DNA of 64,000 bases from Brachionus manjavacas (GCA_019054805.1 JAHQIY010000008.1:729501-793500); one strand, 5' to 3'. Numbered from the stretch's first letter, positions 22,501-34,299 are shown. The notes: generated from the letters alone by a model not told the origin. Numbers and translations are program-made.

Positions 22501-25500
22501 AAATTGTGACCATAAAATATTAAACCAGTCTTATTCTTGAAAATTTCTTAAAAATTATTTTTATTTAGGAAAAAAAACTCGAATGTTTGAACCTAAAAGG
22601 TGAAAAGGTAAGAGAATGGCAGATGGAATATTCAGTCCGGTATATAAAGGTCATTGGAGGACCTGTTGGTAAAGAGGGAATTGTGGTCGGTCTACGAAGT
22701 GGTCATGTATTTCAGATATTTGTTGATAGTGCGTTTCCTGTTCAATTAATCAAGCAAACAAATTCGATCCGTTATGTGGATTTGAGCATGCAAAAACAAA
22801 AGCTGGCAGTCATTGATGAGAATTTGACCCTTTTTGTTTACAATTTAAAAAATGGCGATCTTATTTTCCAAGAGCCAAATGCCAATAGTGTCGCATGGAA
22901 CAGTACTTTTGAAGACATGCTTGCGTTTTCTGGCGGTGGAAATGTATCCATTGTTGTATCAAATTTTGCACCACAAAAGCAACGTTTACAAGTAATTTTA
23001 TAAATTTAAGACATGGATTTTTTTTATAATTTCTTTGACCAAAAATATTAATATTTCAATCTAATCTGCTTTTGGAAGACTTAAAGTTCATTATTAGTTT
23101 TTAAATATAAAAGAATAATGATTAAAGCCAATCTTTATATCATTATTCATAATGTCTGATATTGAACGAAATTTCTGCACCACATATTCATGCATGGTAC
23201 TAAAAAATGGAAATAATGGGCAAATTAAAGTTAGAAATTAAATGACCATGATCATAAATTATTATTAAAAAACATTTTGGATAATTTTTGATTTTAAAAT
23301 TAATTTTTTTGCAGAATTATACATAAATCTTATCTTATCTTAAGTCAAGATTTTAACTTAAACCTCTGGCTTAAAAACAAGCGAGCTTTAATGTTTGATA
23401 TTACGGCAGTGTGACAAAATATAGAAAGACAAAATGTGGAAAACGATTTTTTATTGGATAATATAGAATTTACCTGTAAAAAAAATGTAGAAAAAAAAAA
23501 CAGTCTAATTAATTTTATTTCAATTTTTTTCTTTGTCAATTAGTAAATTATTTCCTAAACCTTCAAAAAATGCTTCAATATTCTCACTTTTATAATCTGT
23601 CACTAATCGTAGAATTCTCAAATTAGTCTCATGTTTGTCTTTTTTTTGTTTAAATTCATCACCGTTTTTAATTCTAAGCTTATCTGAATCTACTTTATTT
23701 TGCTCTCTCCTGAATAATTCTACAACTTTCGGAACAGTTAAATGTTTTCTAGTGTCTAATTGAATCTGACGATGCCAAGACTCAACATGGTTATTTGTAC
23801 GCGGTCGATTCAATTTGATTCGATCAAATAAGGACCAATAACTTGGGCTATATCTTGGCTCATGTCGTGGCTTAGTGGCGGTTCTAGAGCCAATCTGTTC
23901 ATCTTGGTAACTAAGTCCTCCGAATTCGAACAATTGTACTCTTCTTCTTCGTCGTCTTCTTTATCAATATTCGAAAAACCTTTCATAAAACTTAATTCTC
24001 CATCATCACTTTCACTATCTGTGACTATATTTCTATGAGTTATAGGATTAACAATTTCATCAACACTTGCTGGTTCAACAATGGTTCCTTTCTTAACCTT
24101 TCTTGAGCGTAAAGAAAGTGAATTTGGCGATGAATAATTACTATTTTGTTCCATAAATTTTTTGATCATTTTTAAGCTTAATTTAAAATTTAGCTTTTTA
24201 ATTTTAAGTTCAAGTCAAAGTCTCTAAGAGTTTTAGTAAAAGTAAAAGTCTCAAATATATTATTATAATAATATAATTAAAATTTTCTATATTTTTTTAC
24301 ATATAGTACTATTCTACATTTTGTCTTCCTCCCGATATTACATTTATTAGTTTGAACATCCTGTATTTTATTTCATCACTAGATTAAATTAAATTTCATT
24401 TAGTTGCTTAAAAGGAAAAAAATAAAAAAATTGGTGAATCTATTTTTAATTTTTTTTAACTTTATTTATTTCAAAAATCACGCCAGATTTGGCGATGATA
24501 AAAAAAATTAGATATAAAAGTACATCAGAGTTGATCAAAAGTCTAAGTCAAGTCAGGGACTAGACTTAAGATTTTTTTTTAGTCTTTTGAGTGCATTTTT
24601 TGAGCTTTTTTTAGTCATTTAGAATTACTTATCTTTAAAGAAATTTTTTTAAGTTTTAAAATTAACATAAAAGTTAAGCATTAATTCTAAAATTTGCAGT
24701 TTTATTTAGAAAAAAATTAAAAGATAAAATATTTAAATGATGACTAGTTCAATCTTCTTACCAAGGCTTCCTCATTTAAAATTCAGCCTATTCTTCAATT
24801 AGGTTTTAGGGAAGTCCATTCTGAAATTTTTTTTGCATTTGAATTAATTTTTATTTTTTAATTTAAATTAATTATTTTAAAAAAAGCATTTTAAATAAAT
24901 TCAAGTCATTTTAAGTCAAAATTTAGCTATATAGTACTATTCTACATTTTGTCTTCCTCCCGATATTACATTTGTTTGAACATCCTGTATTTTATTTCAG
25001 TTTTTTGTATTTTTACTTCGAGTTTTTTAAGTCATTGACTTGACTTAAAATGACTTAAATTTTTGACTTACGCTCAAGTCTGTATAAGATTATACAATTT
25101 CGGAAATAGTAAAAATTCAAGTTCAGTATCTTTACAAAATTTTTACAATATTTACAATATAAGATTGAAAAATTATCGTTTATTATCTAGAATTAAATTT
25201 AACATTTTCCTAATGTAAAAAAACTTTAAAAAAAACATTATTTTGCGTTTAATTGAATAAAACAATCGATTTTGTGATTCTATGGGGCTATTTTCATCCT
25301 AATTAGTGAGAGTTCAATGTGTAATTTTAAAAAATTCTATTCTAAATAAATACTGATTATATTTTATGAGAATTGGTAGATGAAAATAGATAAAAAAATT
25401 GTAAAAAGTTAAAATGGAAAAATCAAATAGAAAAGGTTTAATAAAATGAGGATTTTTTGACGTTTTTTTTAAACTGAAAAATTAAAAAAATTAATAATAA

Positions 25501-28500
25501 ACATTTGAACCTAATATATAAAATGAAAAAAAAAATGTTCATTACAATTCAAAAAGTTTTTTTAAAATATGTTTTTTAATACATATAAATATATATATTG
25601 TATTACATAAATAAATAATTTCAACTGAGCTAAAAATTCAAAAGTTTACCTTTATATTTAATAAAGTATGTTAAATCCAAAAATGTGCCTCTGCACTTAT
25701 TGAAAATTGATTTGATCATATTGAGCATCAAAAATTGGTCAAAAACTTAAAATGTCAAAAAAAGCACTAATTCCTTCTTTTTCTAAAAACCTAATTTTTC
25801 CCTTGTACAATCTCAAATGGTTCTTCAAACCTAAAATCCATTTTTAAAAAAATTAATTTAAATTTAAAAAAAATTGTTCAAAAAATCCATATATTTAATT
25901 TTTGTTTCAGTTTACAAAAAATATAATCTAAGGGAAATGTTGTTGGTTTCAATGGTTCGTTTATTTTCTTTACCAACGGAATCAATGTTTCATCAATAGA
26001 AGTGGCTCATTCCAACTCAATGGCCCAGTATCTTGAAAAGAACATGTTCAAGTAAAATTAGAAACAAAAACTCTTTAGAATATTTATTTGATTTATTTAA
26101 AAATAAAAGAGAGGCTTATGATGTGGCTTGTTTAGGGGTCACTCACCATGATTGGGAAACACTAGGTCTAGCAGCCTTGGAAAATTTACACTTGGATATT
26201 TCGCGCAAATCATTTATTCGAATAAAAGACTATAAGTTCTTGAATTTAATTTACAACATACTGGAAATAAAGAAACAAGGAAGCATGAAAAACGACATAG
26301 TCTTGGGATTATTTTACGCCTATCAGTCAAAATTTGGTGAAGCCGCTAAATCTTTCCGAAAGGCGGGCGAAGAGAATTTGGCAATGCAAATGTTTACGGA
26401 CCTGAGAATGTTTGACATGGCCAAAGAATACATCAGTGGAGCTAACATGGACAAGAATAGCATTATGCTCAAGCAAGCCGAATGGTCTCTGCAAAGTGGT
26501 GACGCTAAAACAGCTGCCGAATTGTACATGAATGCAAGACAATTTGGCAAAGCCATTGAATTGGCAGGAAAGAACAATTGGTCTGACATGCTTTTGGAAA
26601 TAGTGAGAAAACTAGACAAGGCCGATAGAGATTCACTGAACAAATGCGCTGAGTACTTCAAAAAAATGAAGCTGTTCAATTTTGCTGGGGAAGTTTATGA
26701 AAAAATGGGAAACATCAAAGAGCTTATTGACTTGAGAATTGATTCCAATCAATGGGAAGAAGTGTTTGCTTTGGCCAAAAAATATCCTGATCTGAACAAT
26801 ATGGCTCATTATAAATATGGTCAATGGCTGGCTGAAAACGATAAGTTCGAAGAAGCACAAAAAGGTACTAATTTTATTCTTCTAAATTTTTAATTAATTA
26901 CCTTTGTTTAAAAAAAAATAAATTTACCTAATTTGTTTAGCTTTTAATGAGGCTGGGTTTAAAAAAGAAGCCATCAAAGTCCTAGAAGAGCTTACATTTA
27001 ACGCTGTAATCGAAAACAGATTCAATGATGCTAGTTACTACTATTGGCTCTTGTCGATGGAATATCTTCAAATAGCCAGCGGTAAATATAAATTAAAAAA
27101 AAAAAACAATCAAATGATGAAATTAATTAAGTAAAATAAAATTTATTTGAATTAGAAAACTATGAAGAATTTAAATTTTTAATTAGATCGAGTTTTTTCA
27201 AATACCAAGTTATATCTTGGTAGGAGATTTTTGGTCAGTTTATCAGTCTTTAATTTTTTTTAACAAAAGAATAGAAAAAAACCTAATTTTTTTTTCCTCT
27301 TGAACTTAGATTTTAGTTTTGTAAGTATAACATTCTGCAAAAACTGTGCGATTAAATTAAATTTTTATCTAAGGATTAAAAGTAATATCGTCCCGTTTTT
27401 TATCACGAAATATAAAATAAGAAATTATTAAGAGAATTAAAATTTATTGATATTCATAAGTAAATTTAATAGTAAAGATAACTTGAAGGGTCCAATATAG
27501 CCGATTGGTGTGCGTGTTAGTCGTGCAAGCAGAGGATCGAGGGTTCAAAACCTGCTGAGGGTGAAATTATCCACTAGGATAGAATAGGGACAAATATTAT
27601 AAATTGAAAGACGTGACCACTCTTATATCATAATTTAAATAAAATATATGATATTTTTAATAAAGTTTGTAACACTTAAAGTATGGCCACTACTTTAAGC
27701 GTAGTAAAAGATAACGAATTCGTTTTAAAAAATTTATTTGATAAAATAAGATTGAATATAAAACTAAAAATAAAAAATAAGTCACTTCAATTTATAGTGC
27801 AGTTCTTAATGCTAGATTAAGAATGAATATAAATAAAAACTAGGAAATAAAGTTAAATCATTCTAAGATAAAATAAATGTTTGTTTATTATATTTTTTGT
27901 TCACATTTATTAATAGGACAATAGCAGTACAATTTTTCTTTTCTCAAGTCAGATGATTGCAGTTCTAAAATTGACATTTTTTGATGGCGCGCCTCTCTTT
28001 CTATTATTATGAATAGGTATTCAAGAAGATGAAGTCTAAATGAATTTATATCATTATTGATCAAATAATTTTAGACTATCTTGATTTAATCGTTGTAAAA
28101 TTAAATCAAGTTTTCTGCAATTTAATGATGCAGAAAAGACAGATTGTATTTTGAAAATGTCAGTACGAATTTTTTTTTAAATTCAGTTTCAAAAGCATTG
28201 AGTTTTTTATCTATTTTTCTTATTACATGTGACCAACAGTTGACTTTTTTTTCGCAGATAAATACTTGTTCAAATCCATTTTCTCTTGCTTCAGCGTTGT
28301 CAGCTATAATAACTCTTGGATCAATAATTCTATTGTAACTTTGTTCTGCGACTTTTTTTACTGATTTAAAGAAAAAAGCAAAATCAATCTCTTTCTCGTT
28401 GTTACAAAGAGCAAGTCCGAAGAGACGAAACTTTTTGGCTCTATCAGTTGTTCCACCCGTGAGTGCTGGAAAATTTCCATAGCTTAAAAGTAGCGTCAGA

Positions 28501-31500
28501 CAAAATAAAGTTTGCTTCTAACGAAAACTCTATAAGTTCCTTTGTTGTTAGTGAGACTCTGAAAAATTGATCTGAAAAACTTGATATTCAAAATTGCCAG
28601 CAAAAACTAAATCACCTTCTTCTGGTATATTTGTTACGGTATATCACCGATTCTCCATAGTTTTATTTCTATTCTTTTCAATCAGTAGATTAATATTTAT
28701 GAATAACATAAATATTTAAAAAATAATAATTTATGATACGATATCAAACAACAGTTTATATCGGTTATTGTAACAGTCAATTAATAATAATATAATTAAC
28801 ATTTATTTTATGTTAGAATGATTTAACTTTATTTCCTAGTTTTTATTTATATTCATTCTTAATCTAGCATTAAGAACTGCTTTATAAATTGAAGTTACTT
28901 TTTTTTATTTTTAGTTTATATTCAATCGTATTTTATTAAATAAATTTTTTAAAACGAATTCGTTATCTTTTACTTAGCTTAAAGTAGTGGCCAGACTTTA
29001 AGTATAACATACTACTATTTTGTTCGCATCAGTCTTTGAAATTTCTGATTGTTGGGTAGGGTGTTTCTCTTTTTTTTGATCAATTTTTGCTTAATAAATA
29101 TTTAAGACGCGAGTCTTTGAATGGATCTAGTTCCAGCTTTATCAGGTTATGTCTTATCGACTCAGGATTAAGATTTAAACTTTCGAGCTGCAAAATTTTT
29201 TGAGTTACTATGTCATTTTCGTCGATTTTTTGGTATTTTGAGAGGGACTCTTTGTGGTTGTATGCTGCTCAATTAAGATAAAACAGTTGCCTTTCGTATC
29301 TTCAATTAATTCTAGGTACAAAACCGCATGACAACCATTATTTTGTTGAGTACAATAATAGCGAAATTTATTATCATTTTGAAATGAGCTTCTTAAGCAG
29401 ATTTTTTTTTCAAAAAGTATATTTTTAATTAATTTAGTAAAAAAACCAAGAGCATTATTTAATTTTTAATCAATTTATTACATTTTTATTTTTAAAAAAA
29501 ATTTATTTTTAAGATGCAGTTTTTATTTAATTTATGGTATATTTTATTCAAATAATGGGTATAGAATATATTTCACGTAACTTGAACAGATCAAAAAATC
29601 CAAGTTTTTTTATTTATTTATTTTTAAGTTCTAATTTTACTGATCAAACTTGCTTTTGCTGATTCCCGGTCATGTTTTCATATTCATGCTGTGTAAAAAT
29701 TAAGTAATTCGATATTAAAATTAGAAATTGCTTTAAATAATAAACCATTTGGTTTAATTTTTTGTGTTTGAATTACATAATGTATCCAATGTTGAAATAA
29801 CATTGAAAAAGTGCGATGTTTTAGATTTATTTTTCTGTTTCAATAAAAAAATAATTTTAAGTTAATAGTGCAAGCATTTTCATATTTGAAATTAAACTCT
29901 TTAGTGAAATAGAATGAGTTTAACTTTTGTTTGGAAATTTGAAAAAAATTTGAAAAATTCTTTTTTAGCTTTTAAACAATTGATTTATTTATTTTCTACC
30001 GAGCCAATACTCCTTCAGAATAAAAACACATGATAAAACTAAAAAAAAGTTAAAATATATAAAATAAAAAAAAAGATGAATAATTCATTCAGATTAAAGT
30101 TAATATTCAATCGTTAAAAAACTGGGTCTTGATGGTTAGGTGAACCATAGTTCACTTATTTAACTTATTTAATTGAAAAATGCTTAAAATTTTTCTATTT
30201 TTAAAAACTATAATTTAAAACATCGCACTTTTTCAATATTATTTCAACATTGGATACATTTTGAAAATCAAACACAAAAAATTAAACCATTAACTTATGA
30301 ATTTATTCTACATAAATGATCTGAAAAAACAATCTTTCCACAATTAAAATTTAAAAAACAATTATCAATTTAAATAAACTACAAATAATAACTTTATTAA
30401 TTAATTTCAATAGATGAACCAAACGATCAAATCAGAGCCAAATCGTTTAGTAAGTTCACCGAATATCAACGCTTGGCCGAAATCTATTACGCCTATGAGC
30501 ATATACATCGCTATGTGGTAAAACTCAGCCTTATCTTATTTTTTTAAATTTAATATTTTTAAATTTATAATTAATTAAAAATCAAGGCTGAGCCGTTCAC
30601 AGAACACTTGCCGGACACACTTTTCAATGGCTCCAGATTTTTATTTCACGAATTAAGCCAAGAACAATACGTTCCAGTTGGCATATCTAAATTGTAAATT
30701 AAAAAATAAAATATGAATAATAATTTTCTAATTAATAAATAAAAAATTTAAGTAAAATTTTATACACTGGCGCCAAAATATCCAAAGATATTCAGGCCTT
30801 TAAATTTTCGAGAAATATCCTCGAACGAATGGATGAGGTAATGGTACCGCACAAATTTTCAGACGAAATTGAACAACTGTCAATGACTATAAAAGCCAAA
30901 CCATTTAAAGACGATGAGGAACTGTTACCTTTGTGTTATCGATGCAGTCATCACAATCCATTGTTGAATCCAAAGGGCAATTGCTGCGGGAATTGTGGAC
31001 AACCCTACGTTTTTTCATTTGCTTCATTTGAGTCCCTGCCATTAGTTGAATTCGTCATACCAGACGAGATAAGTGACGAAGAGGCCTTGTCTTTGATAGA
31101 CTTTGTGCCAAATAGTCAATTTGATAAAGATGCTGAACTGAGGGAAAGAGAGGCAGTTTACGGTGACTTGAACACAGCCAGAGGTTCAAGCAATCGCTTG
31201 GTCATTGGAGAGCAAAAAAGTTCAAATTCGTTGGCCAAAGACCCCTTTGTAGCTCTCATGAAGAAATATAGTGTAATTTTAAGTTGTTTTTTGAGATTTT
31301 TGTTTTGACACATTTTATTAAAGACAAATGCTGGTGAGTACCGACCTGTGATAGTAAACCGGGAGGTATTAAAAGCAATTGATCCCACTCATGTGTTTAT
31401 TTGCAAATGGCCTTCTCCGCTACGATGGAAATTCTATAAGATAATTTTGGCTAATGAGCCGATAGTTAAATGCAATTTTTGTAATAGAGTAATATTTAAT

Positions 31501-31635
31501 TTTATTAAAATTAAAAGATTCTAAAATTTAATTTTTTTTTGATTCTAGTTTTTTCATACTGATGATTATGAGCTGAGTATTCTTCAAAAAGGACATTGCC
31601 CATTTTGTCGAAGATCCAAAAATAATAGTATTTAA
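16554..31635 (+). CDS. IFT122: Intraflagellar transport protein 122 (IFT-A core)
   Basis: IFT122 is a core subunit of IFT-A, which drives retrograde transport and membrane-protein entry in cilia. Thirteen exons join in phase: 16554-16603, 16681-16911, 16964-17327, 17381-17914, 22569-22991, 25933-26051, 26110-26864, 26941-27081, 30414-30517, 30587-30693, 30753-31272, 31324-31488, 31549-31635; 1199 residues, close to the human length. The N-terminal half is WD40 repeats ([45 protein letters not shown]). [20 protein letters not shown] and [20 protein letters not shown] are IFT122 hallmarks. Helical TPR-like repeats follow ([33 protein letters not shown]). Two zinc-binding clusters close the protein: CYRC/CGNC near residues 1004-1024 and CNFC/CPFC near 1166-1190. 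The vertebrate insert between WD repeats is absent. Long introns 4, 5 and 8 hold transposons. Confidence 0.96.
18010..18175 (-). mobile_element. LINE 3' tails in IFT122 intron 4
   Basis: 18010-18070 reads on the minus strand TTCTGAAGGAGCATTAGCTTGGTACG followed by AAATA repeats, the family A 3' end. A second tail of the TTTATTTATTTA type with AAAGCCTCATAGGC, a different 3' end class, follows at 18123-18170. No coding sequence is attached to either. Confidence 0.65.
18365..18480. repeat. Segment shared with 60640-60830
   Basis: GTTATACAAC, TTATTTAGAAAAAAT, TTCTTCTAAACAA and AAAGCTACAA occur in the same order and similar spacing at 60.65-60.83 kb. It is a dispersed repeat, family not known; at the 60.8 kb copy the minus strand shows a few C-x2-C-like residues but no continuous frame. 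Confidence 0.5.
18700..19375. repeat. Mirrored subterminal TGACAAA motifs, probable DNA-transposon remnant
   Basis: Between 18745 and 18915 the motif TGACAAA or TGACTA recurs about eight times in plus orientation; between 19250 and 19365 the reverse complement TTTGTCA recurs about five times. About 300 bp of plain sequence lies between. Such opposed subterminal repeats are usual in hAT/CACTA-like elements that bind transposase at many sites. No termini or transposase are recognised. Confidence 0.5.
20100..21450 (-). mobile_element. LINE fragment, family C (YCDD-type reverse transcriptase), in IFT122 intron 4
   Basis: The minus frame 21048-20767 reads [34 protein letters not shown] and the catalytic [11 protein letters not shown]. 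Further downstream, 20601-20416 reads [21 protein letters not shown], a C-terminal segment typical of this LINE type, and the region 21060-21400 holds the N-terminal fingers in broken frames (with [18 protein letters not shown] readable on the minus strand). Stops and frame changes separate the pieces. The Cys in place of the usual Ala of YADD sets it apart from families A and B. Confidence 0.8.
21480..22568. other. AT-rich remainder of IFT122 intron 4
   Basis: Nothing recognisable apart from the acceptor TTATTTAG at the end. Confidence 0.5.
23520..24169 (-). pseudogene. Mutator-like transposase C-terminal remnant in IFT122 intron 5
   Basis: The minus frame 23933-23520 contains [20 protein letters not shown] followed by [11 protein letters not shown], the stretch that follows the catalytic core in FLYWCH-type Mutator-like transposases (RTNN-VE-WH), and a helical tail ending LLIDKEKN. 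The frame 24169-23810, upstream on the same strand, is acidic and serine-rich ([20 protein letters not shown]) with no known domain. The catalytic core is absent here. It lies antisense to IFT122. Confidence 0.6.
24205..25090. repeat. AAGTC/GACTT-rich region with a 73-bp direct repeat
   Basis: The block at 24303-24376 (TAGTACTATTCTACATTTTG, TCTTCCTCCCGATATTACAT, ACATCCTGTATTTTATTTCA) recurs at 24931-25003 nearly unchanged, in direct orientation. Around both, AAGTC, GACTT and AAGTCAAGTC recur many times in both orientations (24205-24250, 24535-24620, 24900-25085). It looks like the subterminal part of a DNA transposon, perhaps the one that brought the Mutator-like sequence just to the left. 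Confidence 0.5.
27490..27655 (+). mobile_element. tRNA-derived SINE in IFT122 intron 8
   Basis: The A box is TAGCCGATTGG at 27498-27508 and the B box GGTTCAAAACC at 27542-27552. The head is followed by an unrelated body of about 90 bp and an AT-rich tail. GTGCAAGCAGAGG between the boxes is also present in the copy near 61.25 kb. The spacing of 33 bp between boxes and the extra body argue against a working tRNA gene. Confidence 0.7.
27674..29003 (-). mobile_element. Mutator-like element with about 210-bp inverted ends, in IFT122 intron 8
   Basis: The left end (27674, ACTTAAAGTATGGCCACTAC) and right end (29003, reading inward ACTTAAAGTCTGGCCACTAC) are imperfect inverted repeats that stay alignable for about 210 bp (27674-27885 and 28795-29003). 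On the minus strand between them, broken frames around 28560-28140 give [45 protein letters not shown] and CWSHVIRKI, matching the order of catalytic-core motifs in MULE transposases. At least one stop interrupts the core. No clean 9-bp target duplication is visible. Confidence 0.75.
29050..29400 (-). pseudogene. FLYWCH-type zinc-finger remnant beside the Mutator-like element
   Basis: The minus strand reads [20 protein letters not shown] and later EQHTTTKS, the C-x7-C and H-x-H layout of FLYWCH fingers found at the N-terminus of many Mutator-like transposases. It is in the same orientation as the catalytic core at 28560-28140 but lies outside the right inverted end, separated by stops. Confidence 0.5.
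29742..30293. mobile_element. Inverted-repeat element with about 85-bp ends, in IFT122 intron 8
   Basis: The left end (TGGTTTAATTTTTTGTGTTTG, 29749 on) and right end (30205-30293, reading inward) share GTATCCAATGTTGAAATAA and TTGAAAAAGTGCGATGTTTTA. Inside is a family A LINE 3' end (minus, 29980-30020, with CTCCTTCAGAAT) and, at 30125-30160, a sequence like the terminus of the Merlin-type element at 46773. About 400 bp from the left end onward is repeated at 46395-46772. Confidence 0.65.
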
Positions 31636-31688
31636 CGAATTAAAAGATTATGGTTATTTTGAATTTTTATTTTTATTCGTAAAATTTA

Positions 31689-31694
31689 AATAAA
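31689..31694 (+). terminator. Polyadenylation signal of IFT122
   Basis: AATAAA 54 bp beyond the stop codon TAA (31633-31635). Called from position only. Confidence 0.45.
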
Positions 31695-31699
31695 ATATT

Positions 31700-32110
31700 A
31701 AATCGAGAAAAGTTGGAATTTTTTTTTTCTAATTTAAATTTTTTTTCAGGTTGTCTTTTAAAAAAATATAAATTTTATGAAGATAAAAACGCAAAAATGT
31801 TTGTTCGAAGTTTCAATTAGATAAAAATTTATAATTAAATATAGGTAAAATTTATCTATTTTATATATTAGGTATATTTTTTGATTTCCTATCGGTAATT
31901 TACCAACAGATTTTAACAAATTGTATGGTAACCTTGTCGATATAGGAAAATCGATACCTTGTTGAATAATTATTGGATAAAATGTTGCTTTGGATGTTGC
32001 ATGGGTCAATAGTGATAACTGACCTGTTGGTCAAATATTATGAGACCAGTATAGCTCACCTAAAATATGTCACCAGGATTTCGAAGGGTTTTAAGCAGAG
32101 TTGTTTTATA
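31700..32110. other. Intergenic sequence downstream of IFT122
   Basis: No gene or repeat recognised. Confidence 0.5.
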
Positions 32111-32119
32111 GTCACAAGT

Positions 32120-33440
32120 CAAGTCCAAGTCCGGTAGTAAAAATAAAAAAAGTAGTAATAGTAAATAAAGCTGTGACACAGAGGTACCTGTGTGGATGTA
32201 GGTTATAAGGCTACATCAAATCAGCTCTTATCTGTTTTGCCAACACTCAGTATACCGATTTCCTCAGATCACCGGACGCCACGTGAGCATCCAGTTTAGC
32301 TTAAAAGCTGTTCACATTACTCGCATTAACTATACTGGGAGGTAGCAAATTCCAAGTAGTTGCTGTTCTATTAGAAAGGAATTTCGCTCTAATGTTAGAC
32401 CCCTTACAGTCATCTCCAACGATCTGATGTGTGTGTGACCTGCCTTTATTATTTTTCCCTATTTTTATTCTCAGATCTAGCTCTTCTAACTAGTGTTGGA
32501 TACGGTCAAGATAAACCGGTCCAATACACGGACGGTATTTTACGGTCATTTGGCCGGTCAGCCAGGCGGTCTAATTTTTGGACGGTCAAAAATACGACTA
32601 AATTTTTGTCGGCTGGCCACTTAAATTGATATTTTTTTCAAAACAATTTTTAAATTAAAAAAAAAAATTTCTTAATTTATTTTAAAAAGTTTTTTTTTTC
32701 AAAATTTTACAAAAAACTTAGTGACTGTAACTTAGTGACTGTAATGTTTACATTTGTACCCTTGGGCCCGTCTATCCGAACTTCTCGTAAGACGCATTTG
32801 AGCAGCTATTTACGCTCCTTGTTAACTTAAACGCTCATGGTTAAGTTAATCAACTTTCCAGTGATATCGACAAAGATGTCGCTATATCACAGTGACCGCC
32901 TGCCAAAAAGTTTCTCGATTTTTTGGCCGCCTGTATTTTTTAGACCGTTTATTTTGGCGGTCCAAAAATAGACCGCCTGGCTAACCGGTCAAATGACCAC
33001 CCGCTTAAAGGTTGTCCGGCTAATGCGGACACGGTCACGGTTACTGAAAATTTTGGCAGGTTAAGTGTCCGCTTGTCCGGGTCCAAACATTACTTCTAAC
33101 CCATGTGTTATTTTATATAGCTGTATAAGGTCACCCCTCTTTCTCTCTGTCCCCAAGTCGGTGTATCCTAACTTCTTCCACTTTTCTTCATATTCCATGC
33201 TCCTTAATTCTAAAACCATACCTGTTGCTCTCCTCTGAACCCCATCGATTTTTTTTTATTTCCTTTTTTGAAAGAGTTGCGCTGAAAATTTACTATCTTT
33301 TGTTATAAATACTCCCAAGTCCTTTTCTTTCTCAGTTTCTTTCAGTACCATTTTATTTCCATTGTTCTCAATTAATTACTTCTCATTTTCCTTGCCAAAA
33401 TACATCACTTTGCACTTTAACCCATTAAGTCTCATCGACT
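32120..33440 (-). mobile_element. LINE fragment (CR1/Jockey-like), split by a hAT-like MITE
   Basis: On the minus strand the right part (33440-33101) reads NGLKCKVMYFGKENEK, KETEKEKDLGVFITKDSKFS and GVQRRATGMVLELRSMEYEE, then KKLGYTDLGTERKRGDLIQL. After the MITE the frame continues with SNIRAKFLSNRTATTWNLLP. These are the RT C-terminal half. Stops and a gap are present. The 3' end (32180-32260) has two short hairpins, one with arms GATGTAG/CTACATC, and a tail rich in ATTACT. Upstream RT motifs are absent, so it is a 3' fragment. Confidence 0.85.
32491..33092. mobile_element. hAT-like MITE, 602 bp, with 8-bp target-site duplication
   Basis: The 8-bp sequence CTTCTAAC lies on both sides (32483-32490 and 33093-33100). 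The ends are TAGTGTTGGATACGG and, reading inward from the right, TAATGTTTGGACCCGG. A TAGNG-type start and an 8-bp duplication are the signature of the hAT superfamily. The interior repeats motifs such as GGCGGTC and GGACGGTC in both orientations and has no transposase. It interrupts the LINE at 32120-33440 and is therefore younger. Confidence 0.85.
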
Positions 33441-34295
33441 AGAACAATAATTTGTTAATTTAAAACAACTCTGGTTATATGTCACCTATTTTTTAGACTG
33501 ATCACCATTTTTATTTGTCTGATAACATACTTTATTTAACATTTAGCATATTTTTTATCGCTTTTATAATAATTTTTCGAAGATTCAAACATTTTAAAAA
33601 GTTTTATTTTATTTGATGAAAAATAATTCATTTTGAAGTTTAAATTAATACTTCAAAATGAATTTAAGTATTGATTAAAGTTTGAACAAAATTAACAAGG
33701 AACCGTCAGAAGTAAAATTTCATAACTAAATTTGAGCAAAAAGGGTTAAATGAACTTATGGCAAAACTGAAAGCGGATAATTTTGAATTTTTTATTATTA
33801 AACTTGCGGTCACATATTATCCGTTCGAATATTAGGTGACGAGTCATTGAAGATAAGGGGTACTGTTCAACCTGAATAAAAATATCAATAAGAATTTATT
33901 GATTAATTGATTAATTAAAAAAAAAATTATGATTTTTTTAGGCAAAAAAAGTGCAAAATAGAATTTGTGTTGTATTTTTTAAGAATTTTTTTTTCAAAAT
34001 TAATTTATATTTTCAAATAAAAAACTGCTCCATTTGTACTGAATTTCATGGTTCCCTTTAAAAAGAACAATTTTGTAGAAGGCAAATATTGAATTGAATT
34101 CGATTTCAATCGAGGTGACTATTGTCGATAAAAATACGTAAACGTTGACTCCACATGATCATTGTATTTACCTTTCAGTGGTAGGTAGAACATTTTTTTT
34201 TTCTTAGATTGCAGATGGTGTTTTTTTGATCCGCGTTTTTTTTTTTCTTTAAAAAAAAATGCGGGCACCAAACAAAAATGCGGTGTTTAAAGTTT
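33441..34295. other. AT-rich stretch without recognisable features
   Basis: No coding frame or clear repeat. Poly-T/poly-A runs near 34195-34260 are not assigned. Confidence 0.5.
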
Positions 34296-34299
34296 AACT

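Noticed and set aside
26323-26679. 118-codon minus ORF inside an IFT122 exon
   Set aside because: Antisense shadow of conserved IFT122 coding sequence with no independent homology.
27490-27655. tRNA gene with an intron
   Set aside because: Both boxes are good, but an attached SINE body and a second family member at 61.2 kb point to a mobile element.
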